The translations under genes and the position numbers were made by a program. Of a DNA stretch of 64,000 nucleotides, positions 1 through 8,219 are shown piece by piece. Position 1 is the first letter of the stretch. Each line of letters begins with the position of its first letter. A model generated the notes under the pieces. The model was not told the origin of the DNA. It worked only from the letters and a program-made list of their open reading frames with translations, and did no database searches. Source of the stretch: Planctomycetota bacterium. Its GTDB lineage: Bacteria; Planctomycetota; Brocadiia; SM23-32; JAKLEA01. The stretch lies in contig JAKLEA010000001.1 of NCBI GenBank assembly GCA_022711755.1, forward strand, positions 248,001 to 312,000, given 5' to 3'.

Positions 1-953
1 GCCGGATAAAATGGCGCAACCATGCCGAAAATCAGGGCGGGCGAATACAGGAATAATCCCCTGCGTCCGAACAGGCAATGAAAGGCATAAAGCAGGGGCG
101 CATCCGGGCGCGATGTCGCCGCAGGCCCTGTTCCGCCGTGGAATGAACCGGGATAATCGTATGCAGACGGCGTCAGATAGAAGGGCAGCCATTGGCCTAT
201 CAGCGCGCGATTGAGAATCAAACCGGCGACTATCATCAGACTGAATCCGCATGCAATAATTGCCATTGTCCCCAATGCGGGGACGATGCCCCTGGCGCGA
301 ACATATGCAAGCCCGGCCACGCTTCCCATGAGAATCGTCGTAACCGGATCAAGCCAGACTGAAAAACCAATCAATCCGCCGCCCAGGGCCAAACCCCACT
401 TTCCATTCATCGCCTGATGTCGAAGGACGGCATATGCCGAGAAGAGCGTTGATGCGGCGACAGTATGGGGATTTACCACTATTGCGCTGAAAACAACCGG
501 GCTGAAGGCAAGAGCGGCCATTCCGAATAGTCTGGCGCGGGGATTAGGAACTTCCTTGTCTATGACCCAGCAGAAAATACCGGCAAGCGCCGCGCTTGCA
601 ACTCCGATGGTCAGCCGTGTTATCCAACCTGTGCAAACCGATTCATTTTTCGCAAAACTAAGTCCAAGTCCCCGGTGAAGGACGGCATATACGCCCGTAA
701 GACATATGCTCAAGGGCATAGGCTTGTCACTATAGAAATGTCCGTTGAACTTCGCCTTGTCAACTGTCCATACATAGCGGGATTCATCAATCACGCACGT
801 TCCACGTTCAACAAGGCATTCGGCTGTAGCCAGCCTCGAAGCAGGCCCGCCGCCCCGCGATACCCACGTCGCCGTGCATGCCGCTATCACGAACCAGAAC
901 ACAAATGTAATCGGTATCGGCCTGCATAGCCTTGCGACTGTTGCGCCTGGCAT
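1..953 (-). CDS. Polytopic membrane protein, partial (runs off left edge)
   Basis: Open reading frame of 317 codons with no stop before the window edge. It starts at ATG 953 behind a good GGAGGT ribosome site 8 bases upstream. The product has an N-terminal membrane segment, a periplasmic-looking stretch containing NGHFYSDKPMP, then several hydrophobic helices. The FYSDKP(P/M) motif just after the first helix is typical of bacterial integral-membrane proteins related to dolichyl-phosphate-mannose glycosyltransferases (GT-C fold). The C-terminus is missing, so donor and acceptor cannot be judged. It is on the same strand as the following dehydrogenase and may be transcribed with it. Confidence 0.75.
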   Translation of the reverse strand, partial: MPGATVARLCRPIPITFVFWFVIAACTATWVSRGGGPASRLATAECLVERGTCVIDESRYVWTVDKAKFNGHFYSDKPMPLSICLTGVYAVLHRGLGLSFAKNESVCTGWITRLTIGVASAALAGIFCWVIDKEVPNPRARLFGMAALAFSPVVFSAIVVNPHTVAASTLFSAYAVLRHQAMNGKWGLALGGGLIGFSVWLDPVTTILMGSVAGLAYVRARGIVPALGTMAIIACGFSLMIVAGLILNRALIGQWLPFYLTPSAYDYPGSFHGGTGPAATSRPDAPLLYAFHCLFGRRGLFLYSPALIFGMVAPFYP

Positions 954-1004
954 TCGGTCAGACCTCCCTGCCGATACTTGACCGGTTGTGGTAGTGTTCA
1001 ACAC

Positions 1005-2054
1005 TCAACTGTGCGGCAGCAGGACTTCTTTTCCAGTCCGCGCCGATTCGTAAATGGCGCGTATCAGTTCGACTGACTTTCTGGCGCTCTCTCCGGTCAC
1101 CATTGGATCACGGTTCTCCAGAATTGCCAGCGCCATGTCCTCAATCTGGATTGTGTGTCCAACCACGCTGAAGGCCATGGGGCTACTCGCGGAACCGCTC
1201 TTCTGAGCCCGATTGCAACGCGAATCATCATTCTCCGCCGGCGCATTTGGATCGGTTCCCACTGCCCACTTGGAGATATCATTGTCCTCAATGATGATTG
1301 TTCCCTTTTCGCCGTGGAGTTCCAGTTTGGAGTATTCCCCGGGGTTGACTGACGTCGCTCCCTCTATGACACCGAACGCTCCGCTCATGTATTGCACGAC
1401 TGCGACGGCAGTATCCTCGACTTCGATCTTCCTGGCCAGACGGTCGGCTTTTGCATAAACGCTCTTTACATCTCCCATGATCCAGAGCAGAGCGTCAATC
1501 GTATGAACGCCCTGATTGATCAGGCAGCCGCCGCCGTCCAACGCCCATGTGCCCCTCCATGCTCCGCTATCGTAGTATGTCTGCGGGCGGAACCACTTGT
1601 TGAACGCGTCGCCAAGCACCATCTTTCCCAATTGACCGGATTGCACAGCTTGGCGCGCTGACTGAACGGCCTTGCTGGTTCGCTTCTGAAAGATGCAGCT
1701 CAGCCTTACTCCTGCAGCGCGGCATGCTGTTATCAGAGCGTCGGTTTTCTCAAGCGTGATGTCAATAGGTTTCTCTGTCATCACATGTTTGCCGTGTCGC
1801 GCGCAGGCGACCCCCTGGTCCGAGTGCATACCTGACGGCGTGCAGATGGATACGCACTGGATGTCCTGTCGCTTGAGCATTTCCCCGAGATCGCCGTATC
1901 CGGGCACTCCAAACCTGACACCGGTCGCTTGCGCCCTGTCCGCCATGGCGTCGCATACGGCGCGAAGCTCTGCGTGTTCGGCATTTTGCGCTGCCTGACA
2001 ATGCCAGTCCCCCACCGCCCCGCACCCAAGCACGGCCCATCCAACCTTGTTCAT
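1005..2054 (-). CDS. Gfo/Idh/MocA family NAD(P)-dependent dehydrogenase
   Basis: A 349-residue oxidoreductase. The N-terminal Rossmann fold has the dinucleotide motif GCGAVGDWH (residues about 10-18). The family signature EKP is at about 94-96, and the C-terminal alpha/beta domain carries the usual [18 protein letters not shown] segment with the catalytic-region His. Members oxidise or reduce sugars, inositols or their derivatives; the substrate cannot be told here. The start ATG overlaps the stop of the upstream yidD gene as ATGA, so translation is probably coupled. The pairing with yidD and rnpA is unusual for this enzyme type and gives no clue to its pathway. Confidence 0.9.
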   Translation of the reverse strand: MNKVGWAVLGCGAVGDWHCQAAQNAEHAELRAVCDAMADRAQATGVRFGVPGYGDLGEMLKRQDIQCVSICTPSGMHSDQGVACARHGKHVMTEKPIDITLEKTDALITACRAAGVRLSCIFQKRTSKAVQSARQAVQSGQLGKMVLGDAFNKWFRPQTYYDSGAWRGTWALDGGGCLINQGVHTIDALLWIMGDVKSVYAKADRLARKIEVEDTAVAVVQYMSGAFGVIEGATSVNPGEYSKLELHGEKGTIIIEDNDISKWAVGTDPNAPAENDDSRCNRAQKSGSASSPMAFSVVGHTIQIEDMALAILENRDPMVTGESARKSVELIRAIYESARTGKEVLLPHS

Positions 2055-2290
2055 CCTCTGAGGTCTCCTTTCGTGTCCTCCCGCTCAACCGGATCGTATC
2101 CGCCGGCGCAGAGGGGATTGCATCTGAGTATCCGCCACACAGCCATTAAACAACCCACTACTACCCCCTTTTTCTCAATCGCCTCAATCGCGTAATTCGA
2201 GCATGTCGGCTGAAATCGGCATACCGGCGGCATCATCGGTGATATAAGCCGCTGGTAGACGCGTATAGGGACGATGAATAACCACTTCAA
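2051..2290 (-). CDS. yidD: Membrane protein insertion efficiency factor YidD
   Basis: A 79-residue protein with the family core [15 protein letters not shown] and the later [13 protein letters not shown]. YidD is a small amphipathic membrane-associated protein thought to assist YidC-dependent insertion. The start is TTG at 2290, supported by a strong GGAGG site 7 bases upstream; it overlaps the rnpA stop (TTGA). The order rnpA-yidD is the common bacterial one, but yidC does not follow here: a Gfo/Idh dehydrogenase does, translationally overlapped. Length is normal for the family. Confidence 0.95.
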   Translation of the reverse strand: MKWLFIVPIRVYQRLISPMMPPVCRFQPTCSNYAIEAIEKKGVVVGCLMAVWRILRCNPLCAGGYDPVEREDTKGDLRG

Positions 2291-2655
2291 GTCCCTTCCT
2301 CCGACATTGCTTGAATCCGCCCTATCAGAACGTCAAAATCTCTTTGAAGCTCGCTCCACGGGCAGCCAAGACAACCTGCGCCAGCCAGAACCACTATGTC
2401 CCATATTCCGGCTATTCTGGACTGGTTGTGCCGGAAGCCTTCGCGCAGCCTTCGGCGTATCCGGTTGCGCCTGTGAGCCTTGCGGTCAACCTTCCTGCCG
2501 ATTACCAGACCAAGCCGGCTGCGCTGTCCATTGCCTGGGACAACAACTGCTGTGAACAGGCGCAGCCGCACGCGGGTCCCTTCAGCAAAGGCATAGGCAA
2601 AATCCCGCTTCAAGCGAATCCTGGCGTCTGGCGGAAAATCCCGCCGCGCCGTCAT
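2287..2655 (-). CDS. rnpA: Ribonuclease P protein component
   Basis: Small basic protein that binds the RNase P RNA and helps mature tRNA 5' ends. The signature [13 protein letters not shown] follows the conserved [17 protein letters not shown] segment. The open frame extends to 2745 (152 residues), but the family is usually about 110-125 residues and the conserved part begins after the ATG at 2655, which gives 122 residues; I chose that start. rpmH (ribosomal protein L34), which normally precedes rnpA, is not seen in any frame upstream. The gene is followed at once by yidD. Confidence 0.93.
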   Translation of the reverse strand: MTARRDFPPDARIRLKRDFAYAFAEGTRVRLRLFTAVVVPGNGQRSRLGLVIGRKVDRKAHRRNRIRRRLREGFRHNQSRIAGIWDIVVLAGAGCLGCPWSELQRDFDVLIGRIQAMSEEGT

Positions 2656-2985
2656 GCCTGATCCGCTGTCGCTCCTTTTCGCCACTATGCAAAGGCTATC
2701 CACAAGTCTACACATTTTCGCAAGCGGAAGCTGAATTGCTTTCACTTGAACTGTCGGGCGCAGTTCTCCCTTGACGAAACATCATGGGACTCTATATTGT
2801 GAAAGCCTACCGTTTTGCGCCTTTGTTTTCAACGGCGGTTCGGGCTGGACGGCTGCATGCCAAACGCAAGCTTGCGGCTGGATCTGTTGTCCACGTCCGC
2901 TTTTTTAGTTGGAATCTGTATGGCGTAGCGCTTGACCCGATTTGTAGTACCGCCCCGCGTTAACTTTTTTCCACAGAGAATTGCA
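2656..2985. other. Divergent rnpA/lysS intergenic region with DnaA-box-like sites
   Basis: About 330 bases without a supported gene between rnpA (leftward) and lysS (rightward). Three nonamers resemble the DnaA box TTATCCACA in the same orientation: CTATCCACA (2696-2704, 8/9), TTGTCCACG (2887-2895, 7/9) and TTTTCCACA (2967-2975, 8/9). Neither rpmH nor dnaA is present. No clear sigma-70 promoter was found. Replication origins often lie beside rnpA-rpmH-dnaA, and gene orientation diverges here, so an origin is possible but unproven. Confidence 0.3.
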
Positions 2986-4446
2986 TTGCCAGAACACGAA
3001 GATTTCAGAATCGAAAAGCTTGCTAGGCTGCGCGCCGGCGGAATTGATCCCCATGGATCGCGCTTCCCGGGCGCCAGGTCAACCGAGGAAATTCGCAACC
3101 TCTGCATTCCGGAAAACGAGGGACTTCCAGTCCGCGCTGCCGGGCGGATCACCAATATCCGCTGGATGGGCAAGGCCACGTTCATTGACATCCAGGATTG
3201 GACAGGTCGCGTGCAGGTCTACATAAAGAAGAACAAGGTCAGCGACGCCAGGTTTGAGGAACACAAGCTGCTGGATCTTGGGGACATCATTGGCGTTGAC
3301 GGCGGTCTGGCAAAGACAAAGACCGGCGAGGTAACGATCTTTGCCGACAATTTCACGCTCCTCACAAAAGCGTTGATCTCGCCCCCTGAAAAGTGGCACG
3401 GATTGAAGGACGTGGAAATCCGTTATCGCCGGCGTTACGTTGACCTCTTTACCAATCCGGAGGTCATGCGGACGTTCTTGCTAAGGTCGCACATCCTGCG
3501 TTACATCCGCAACTGCATGGAGAAGCGGGGCTTCGTCGAGGTCGAAACCCCCATGATGCAGTCAATCCCGGGTGGAGCTGCTGCCCGTCCCTTCATCACG
3601 CACCACAATGCGCTGGATATGGACCTTTTCCTGCGCGTCGCGCCCGAATTGTATCTCAAAAGGCTGCTGGTCGGCGGAATGGAACGTGTTTTCGAGATCA
3701 ACCGAAATTTCCGTAACGAAGGCATCTCAACGCGTCATAATCCCGAATTCACAATGATGGAGGCTTACCAGGCCTACGCCGATTATACGGACATGATGGA
3801 ATTGACCGAGTCGGTCATAAGCGGCATTGCCCGCGACCTGATAGGCAGTCTTAGGATTTCCTTCGGAGATATTGCGTTGGACATGACGCCGCCGTGGGCA
3901 AGACGATGTTATAGCGACCTCCTGCAGGAATATGCCGGAGTCAGACTCGGCGACTCGGAAGCGATCACATCTCGAGTCAGGATGGAACCTGCTCTTGCAA
4001 AGGTTGACGTGAAGAACTCCCATCCCGATGTGCTTGCCAATGAGCTGTTTGAGGAACTGGTTGAACCCAGGCTTTCAGCTCCGACTTTTGTGATTGACTA
4101 CCCGAAGAGTCTCTGCCCGCTCACCAAGGCATGCGCCGCCGAACCGGAACTGGCACAGCGTTTCGAGCTTTACATAGCCGGAATGGAATGCGCCAATGCC
4201 TATTCCGAATTGAACGACCCCGAGGAACAGGAAAAGCGCTTCGTCGAACAGGTCGGGGACGCCGATGAACGCGAGAGGATTGACAGGGATTTCCTGGATG
4301 CACAGGGATACGGCATGCCTCCCGCGGGTGGACTCGGCATCGGTATTGACCGGATTGTCATGATTCTGACCAATAACGCCTCAATAAGGGACGTGATACT
4401 CTTCCCCTTGCTAAGGCGTGAAACAGATGAATCGAAGAATGAATGA
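2986..4446 (+). CDS. lysS: Lysyl-tRNA synthetase, class II
   Basis: Charges tRNA-Lys. It has an N-terminal OB-fold anticodon-binding domain (about residues 45-140) and a class II catalytic domain with motif 2 FRNEG (about 242), the ERVFEINRNF approach, and motif 3 GLGIGIDR (about 450). Length is about 486 residues from TTG 2986, normal for the bacterial enzyme. The frame is open back to another TTG at 2932 (504 residues); neither has a strong ribosome site, so the exact start is unsure. The stop sits just before a LolD-like ABC ATPase; lysS next to lol genes is a familiar arrangement, though lolC is absent. Confidence 0.95.
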   Translation: MPEHEDFRIEKLARLRAGGIDPHGSRFPGARSTEEIRNLCIPENEGLPVRAAGRITNIRWMGKATFIDIQDWTGRVQVYIKKNKVSDARFEEHKLLDLGDIIGVDGGLAKTKTGEVTIFADNFTLLTKALISPPEKWHGLKDVEIRYRRRYVDLFTNPEVMRTFLLRSHILRYIRNCMEKRGFVEVETPMMQSIPGGAAARPFITHHNALDMDLFLRVAPELYLKRLLVGGMERVFEINRNFRNEGISTRHNPEFTMMEAYQAYADYTDMMELTESVISGIARDLIGSLRISFGDIALDMTPPWARRCYSDLLQEYAGVRLGDSEAITSRVRMEPALAKVDVKNSHPDVLANELFEELVEPRLSAPTFVIDYPKSLCPLTKACAAEPELAQRFELYIAGMECANAYSELNDPEEQEKRFVEQVGDADERERIDRDFLDAQGYGMPPAGGLGIGIDRIVMILTNNASIRDVILFPLLRRETDESKNE

Positions 4447-4464
4447 TTGCGGGGAGATGCCATC

Positions 4465-5157
4465 GTGGCCGGCTCTGAATTCCTGATGCGGACAAATGAC
4501 CTTTGCAAGGATTATCGCTCCGGACCGCGCGTCCTGCGCGTTGTTAACCGCGTCAGTCTGAGCATTTCCCGCGGGGAGATACTGTCAATAATCGGCCCAT
4601 CCGGCGCGGGAAAAAGCACACTGCTGCATCTCCTGGGCGCATTGGACACTCCGACGGAGGGGATGATCGAATACAAGAACACAGACTTGATGTCGCTTTC
4701 CCAGATCAAACGCGCTGAGCTTCGCAACCGCGAATTCGGATTTGTTTTCCAGCTCTACCATCTTCTGCCGGACTTCACAGCGCTTGAAAATGTCTATATC
4801 CCCGGGCTTGTCGGCAGGAGTTTCTTTTCCGACCGCTCCGCCCTCAAAAAGCGCGCTACGGAACTGCTGGAAGCTGTCGGACTGGCCGAACGCAGCCATC
4901 ATTATCCGCCGCAACTCTCCGGCGGAGAAAGACAGCGCGTTGCGATCGCTCGCGCATTAATAAACAAGCCCGAACTTCTCTTGTGCGATGAGCCAACCGG
5001 GAATCTTGACACAAAGACCGGAAAACAGATAGTCAAACTGCTCTGGCAGCTTCATGAAGATACCGGAGTAACCATAGTCCTTGTCACCCACGACGAAGGT
5101 TTGGCCGAGAAGGCTATCAGGCGGATCAGAATGATTGACGGATCAATCACCGAATGA
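4465..5157 (+). CDS. lolD: LolD-like ABC transporter ATP-binding protein
   Basis: A 230-residue ABC ATPase with Walker A GPSGAGKS, signature [15 protein letters not shown], Walker [13 protein letters not shown] and H-loop VTHDE. The overall pattern ([24 protein letters not shown]) is that of the LolD/MacB/FtsE group, most like LolD, which powers release of lipoproteins from the inner membrane. The GTG at 4465 has GGGGAG 8 bases upstream and is preferred over a TTG at 4447 that lies on the lysS stop. The partner permease LolC/E is missing from the window, so the assignment rests on the ATPase alone. Confidence 0.85.
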   Translation: MAGSEFLMRTNDLCKDYRSGPRVLRVVNRVSLSISRGEILSIIGPSGAGKSTLLHLLGALDTPTEGMIEYKNTDLMSLSQIKRAELRNREFGFVFQLYHLLPDFTALENVYIPGLVGRSFFSDRSALKKRATELLEAVGLAERSHHYPPQLSGGERQRVAIARALINKPELLLCDEPTGNLDTKTGKQIVKLLWQLHEDTGVTIVLVTHDEGLAEKAIRRIRMIDGSITE

Positions 5158-5174
5158 TTATGCGACAGACTCGG

Positions 5175-5202
5175 TTGACATTTCAGAGCGGGCGGATATT
5201 AA
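5175..5202 (+). promoter_or_regulatory. Candidate sigma-70 promoter for the Mrp gene
   Basis: TTGACA at 5175-5180 and TATTAA at 5197-5202, separated by 16 bases. It lies in the 128-base gap between the LolD-like gene and the Mrp gene, about 84 bases before the start codon. Confidence 0.45.
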
Positions 5203-5285
5203 GAAAGCAGGACTAGTGACTCCTTTTAGAGTGGAAGGCGGCGGTGGATTGAGATAACCACATTCCTTTCGCGCAGGAGATTGCC

Positions 5286-6152
5286 ATGACACCCCAGGAT
5301 AAACATCATGACCATTGTCACGGAGAACGCTCAAACTCGGCTTGCTCCGCATGTTCACAGGACAAGGATACAATTATGGCATGTCGCCTTGCCGGCATCA
5401 AGAACAAGATTCTTGTCTTGTCCGGCAAGGGCGGCGTCGGTAAAAGCACTGTAGCCGTGAATCTTGCCACTGCCCTTTCAATCGTCGGCAGAAAGACCGG
5501 AATCCTCGACGTTGACATCCATGGCCCGAACGTCCCCAAGCTCTTAAACCTTGACAAGGCGAAGCTTGAAGCCCGAGATGAGACGCTCATACCCGCCCGG
5601 TTCGGCGATTTGAAGGTCATGTCCCTCGGCTTCCTTGTCGCCCGTCAGGAGGATGCCATCATCTGGCGCGGCCCGCTGAAGATGAACGTCATCCAGCAGT
5701 TTATCAAGGATGTTGACTGGGGCGAACTTGACTGGCTGGTGGTTGACTGCCCTCCCGGAACCGGCGACGAACCTCTTTCCATTGCCCAGATATTCAAGTC
5801 AGACGTCAGCGCGGTCATTGTGACCACGCCGCAGGACCTGGCGCAGATGGACTCCCGCAAAGCCGTCACTTTCTGTCGCCAGTTGAAGATACCAGTCCTT
5901 GGCCTCATTGAAAACATGAGCGGGTTCACATGCCCGCATTGTTCCAAAGTTGTTGATATATTCAAGACCGGCGGTGGGCGCAGGATGGCGGAAGAAATGG
6001 ATGTGCCTTTCCTGGGCAGCATTCCACTCGATCATCGCCTGGTCGAGACCGGGGATGCAGGCGCGCCTTTCGTTTCGGCCTTTCCTGATTCACCTGCCGC
6101 CAAGGCATTCCTTCAGGCGATAAAACCCATCATCGAATCTGATGGGCAATAG
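5286..6152 (+). CDS. Mrp/NBP35-type P-loop ATPase (iron-sulfur carrier)
   Basis: A 288-residue member of the Mrp/Nbp35/ApbC family, cytosolic ATPases that bind and transfer Fe-S clusters. It has the deviant Walker A motif GKGGVGKST (about 48-56), DVDIHGPN, and the C-terminal CPHC pair that bridges a cluster between two subunits (about 216-219). The N-terminal tail is rich in His and Cys (HDHCHGERSNSACSAC), as in Nbp35-like proteins. ATG 5286 follows AGGAGA by 6 bases. It probably has its own promoter and is not tightly linked to neighbours. Confidence 0.92.
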   Translation: MTPQDKHHDHCHGERSNSACSACSQDKDTIMACRLAGIKNKILVLSGKGGVGKSTVAVNLATALSIVGRKTGILDVDIHGPNVPKLLNLDKAKLEARDETLIPARFGDLKVMSLGFLVARQEDAIIWRGPLKMNVIQQFIKDVDWGELDWLVVDCPPGTGDEPLSIAQIFKSDVSAVIVTTPQDLAQMDSRKAVTFCRQLKIPVLGLIENMSGFTCPHCSKVVDIFKTGGGRRMAEEMDVPFLGSIPLDHRLVETGDAGAPFVSAFPDSPAAKAFLQAIKPIIESDGQ

Positions 6153-6355
6153 TCCGAGCTGACATTTTTCTCCAATCAGTTTCAGGCTTTTTCTTGCCAA
6201 TCCGATGGTACCGGGCTAAACTTATATTATAAGCCTAAGGCGATTCTGCTGTGATGTTGCTCTCGACCGCAGGCATGAATTGCCGCTCTTACATGGCTTT
6301 CTTGATTTGGATGATTTCATAACACCGGGGTGAATTCAGTTTCAGGAATGGCGGG

Positions 6356-7000
6356 ATGGAAGGTTCTGGAAACGACCAGAAAAAACAGCCGAATCGTTCT
6401 CAACGCGATACCGCTATTGACAAGGCGGGCCGGGCCGGACTTTTCAAACGTTTAAAGCAGGCGGCAACCGGCAGACCCGACGAACAACAATCGTGCGAGG
6501 GCAAGCTTGACGCTGCTCCCCCCGAAAAACCGCGCCCTCATGCAAACGACGAATGGCGCGATATAATCGGCGATATAGCCCTTCCCGTAGAGGAACCAGA
6601 GGCGGCGCATACACTCTCCGAGCATGCCGAACCGGATAACCTGCACCCGCCCTCCGAAGTCATCCCCAGCGGTAAACGGGTTGCCGAACTCAACGCCAAT
6701 CCGCCGTCTGGCGCTATAAGGCTTCGCCCTGTTGGCTCTCACGGCGTCATAATAACGCTCTCCCAGCAGGTCGAACTAATTGTGGGGCGGGAGACTGAAC
6801 ACTGCGATATAGTCGTGCTTGACAGACGCTGCAGCAGGAAACACTGCACCTTAATACAGCGCGGCAGTCGCGTTGTCGTGCGCGATCTTCAAAGCCGCAA
6901 CGGAGTCTACGTGAACGCCCACAAGGTTGAAGGCAGCGAAACCGCTTTTGTGGGCGACAGCATCCGTATCGGTCATGCCAAAATGATCGTCAGCGAATAA
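6356..7000 (+). CDS. FHA-domain protein
   Basis: A 214-residue soluble protein. The first 120 residues are charged and probably disordered, without recognisable domain. The C-terminal 95 residues form a forkhead-associated domain: VGRE, then SRKHC and DLQSRNGVYVN, the residues that bind phosphothreonine peptides. It is likely an adaptor read out by a Ser/Thr kinase; one such kinase is encoded at 34.8-35.8 kb, but a link is only inference. A 203-base gap precedes it, containing a perfect AT-rich palindrome CTTATA-T-TATAAG around 6220. The prfB gene follows with its own promoter. Confidence 0.88.
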   Translation: MEGSGNDQKKQPNRSQRDTAIDKAGRAGLFKRLKQAATGRPDEQQSCEGKLDAAPPEKPRPHANDEWRDIIGDIALPVEEPEAAHTLSEHAEPDNLHPPSEVIPSGKRVAELNANPPSGAIRLRPVGSHGVIITLSQQVELIVGRETEHCDIVVLDRRCSRKHCTLIQRGSRVVVRDLQSRNGVYVNAHKVEGSETAFVGDSIRIGHAKMIVSE

Positions 7001-7018
7001 GATAAGCGATTGCCGCCG

Positions 7019-7048
7019 TTGACCGGCTGACATTCGATTCCTTATAAT
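7019..7048 (+). promoter_or_regulatory. Sigma-70 promoter for prfB, with downstream hairpin
   Basis: TTGACC (7019-7024), 18-base spacer, perfect TATAAT (7043-7048). Transcription should start near 7055, at the first base of an inverted repeat GAAAGAA-cga-TTCTTTC (7055-7071), which would form a hairpin at the very 5' end of the prfB message, ahead of the ribosome site AAGGG. Confidence 0.65.
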
Positions 7049-7091
7049 CACATTGAAAGAACGATTCTTTCTTTCACCCGAAGGGAAAACC

Positions 7092-8202
7092 ATGCCCGCA
7101 AGAAAAGACTATGAAGATATAAAGGCCCGCGTCAACCGCCTGCGGGACTGCCTTTGACTACGCATCCAAGAAACAGGAACTTGAAAAGCTCGAGCAACTG
7201 ATGTCCAGCCCGGATATCTGGAATGATCGAGAAAAAGCGCAACAGGCCATTACCAGGCTAAAAACGCTGAAGGAAATCGTCTCGCCCATGCAGACCATCC
7301 AGCAGGCGCTTGAAGATCTTGCGGTAATGGCTGAGCTTGCCGATGAGGAAGGCGGAGTTGATGGCGAGGCGGAATACTCCAGGGAACGCGCCCGACTTCT
7401 CGAAAGTCTGGAGAAGTTCGAGCTTGACGCCATGCTCAGCGGGGAGGATGACGGGCGCGACGCCTACATGCACATCCATGCCGGCGCCGGCGGGACGGAA
7501 TCATGCGACTGGGTTCGCATGTTGCTCAGAATGTATACGCACTGGGCGGAATCCCGCGGCTTCAAACTGGAAACAGTAGACATGCTGCCGGGTGAGGAGG
7601 CGGGAATAAAGCGCGTCATCATCCATGTAAATGGCTCCCGCGCATTTGGGTACCTCAAATCCGAGCGCGGAGTCCATCGCCTTGTGCGCATCAGCCCGTT
7701 CGATTCCAACGCGCGCAGGCATACCACTTTTGCGGCAGTTGATGTAACGCCCGTGGTTGATGACGATCCGGACATTGTCATCGCCGATAACGACATTGAG
7801 ATGGAGTTCCTGCGTTCTCGAGGTCCAGGGGGCCAGCACGTCAATAAAACTTCGTCCGCCGTCCGCCTCAAACACATTCCCAGCGGTATAGTCGTTCATT
7901 GTCAGGATCAACGCTCCCAGCACAAGAACCGCCAGATGGCGCTGAGCCTCCTCAAGGCAAAGTTGAGGGAAATGGAAGCGCTGAAACGGAAGGACAAGCA
8001 GGATGCGTCCTATGATGAAATGGGTGAAATCGCATGGGGATACCAGATTCGCTCATACGTCCTCCAGCCCTATCAAATGGTAAAGGACCTGCGCACAAGC
8101 TACGAAACCGGCAACGCGCAGGGCGTTCTTGACGGCAACCTTGACCCATTCATCGGCAGCTATCTCCGGATGCAGATGACAGAACAGTCGAAGACCAATT
8201 GA
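7092..8202 (+). CDS. prfB: Peptide chain release factor 2 (programmed +1 frameshift)
   Basis: Terminates translation at UGA/UAA. A short leader frame starts at ATG 7092 and reaches CTT-TGA-C at 7152-7158 after 21 codons. A +1 shift (CTT then GAC) joins it to the long frame, giving 369 residues. The body has the RF2 specificity tripeptide SPF (about 201-203) and the catalytic GGQ (about 247) in SRGPGGQHVNKTSS. The frameshift is the classical autoregulatory site of prfB: low RF2 lets ribosomes pause on UGA and shift. The usual AGGGGG stimulator just upstream is only weakly kept (GCGGGAC). A start at the later in-frame ATG 7201 would lose the N-terminal helix. Confidence 0.96.
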
Positions 8203-8219
8203 AACGGGAGGACCTGGCA

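Noticed and set aside
2829..3191. Minus-strand frame of 120 codons upstream of rnpA, checked for rpmH
   Set aside because: No L34-like basic sequence in any frame; it overlaps the lysS coding region and lacks motifs.
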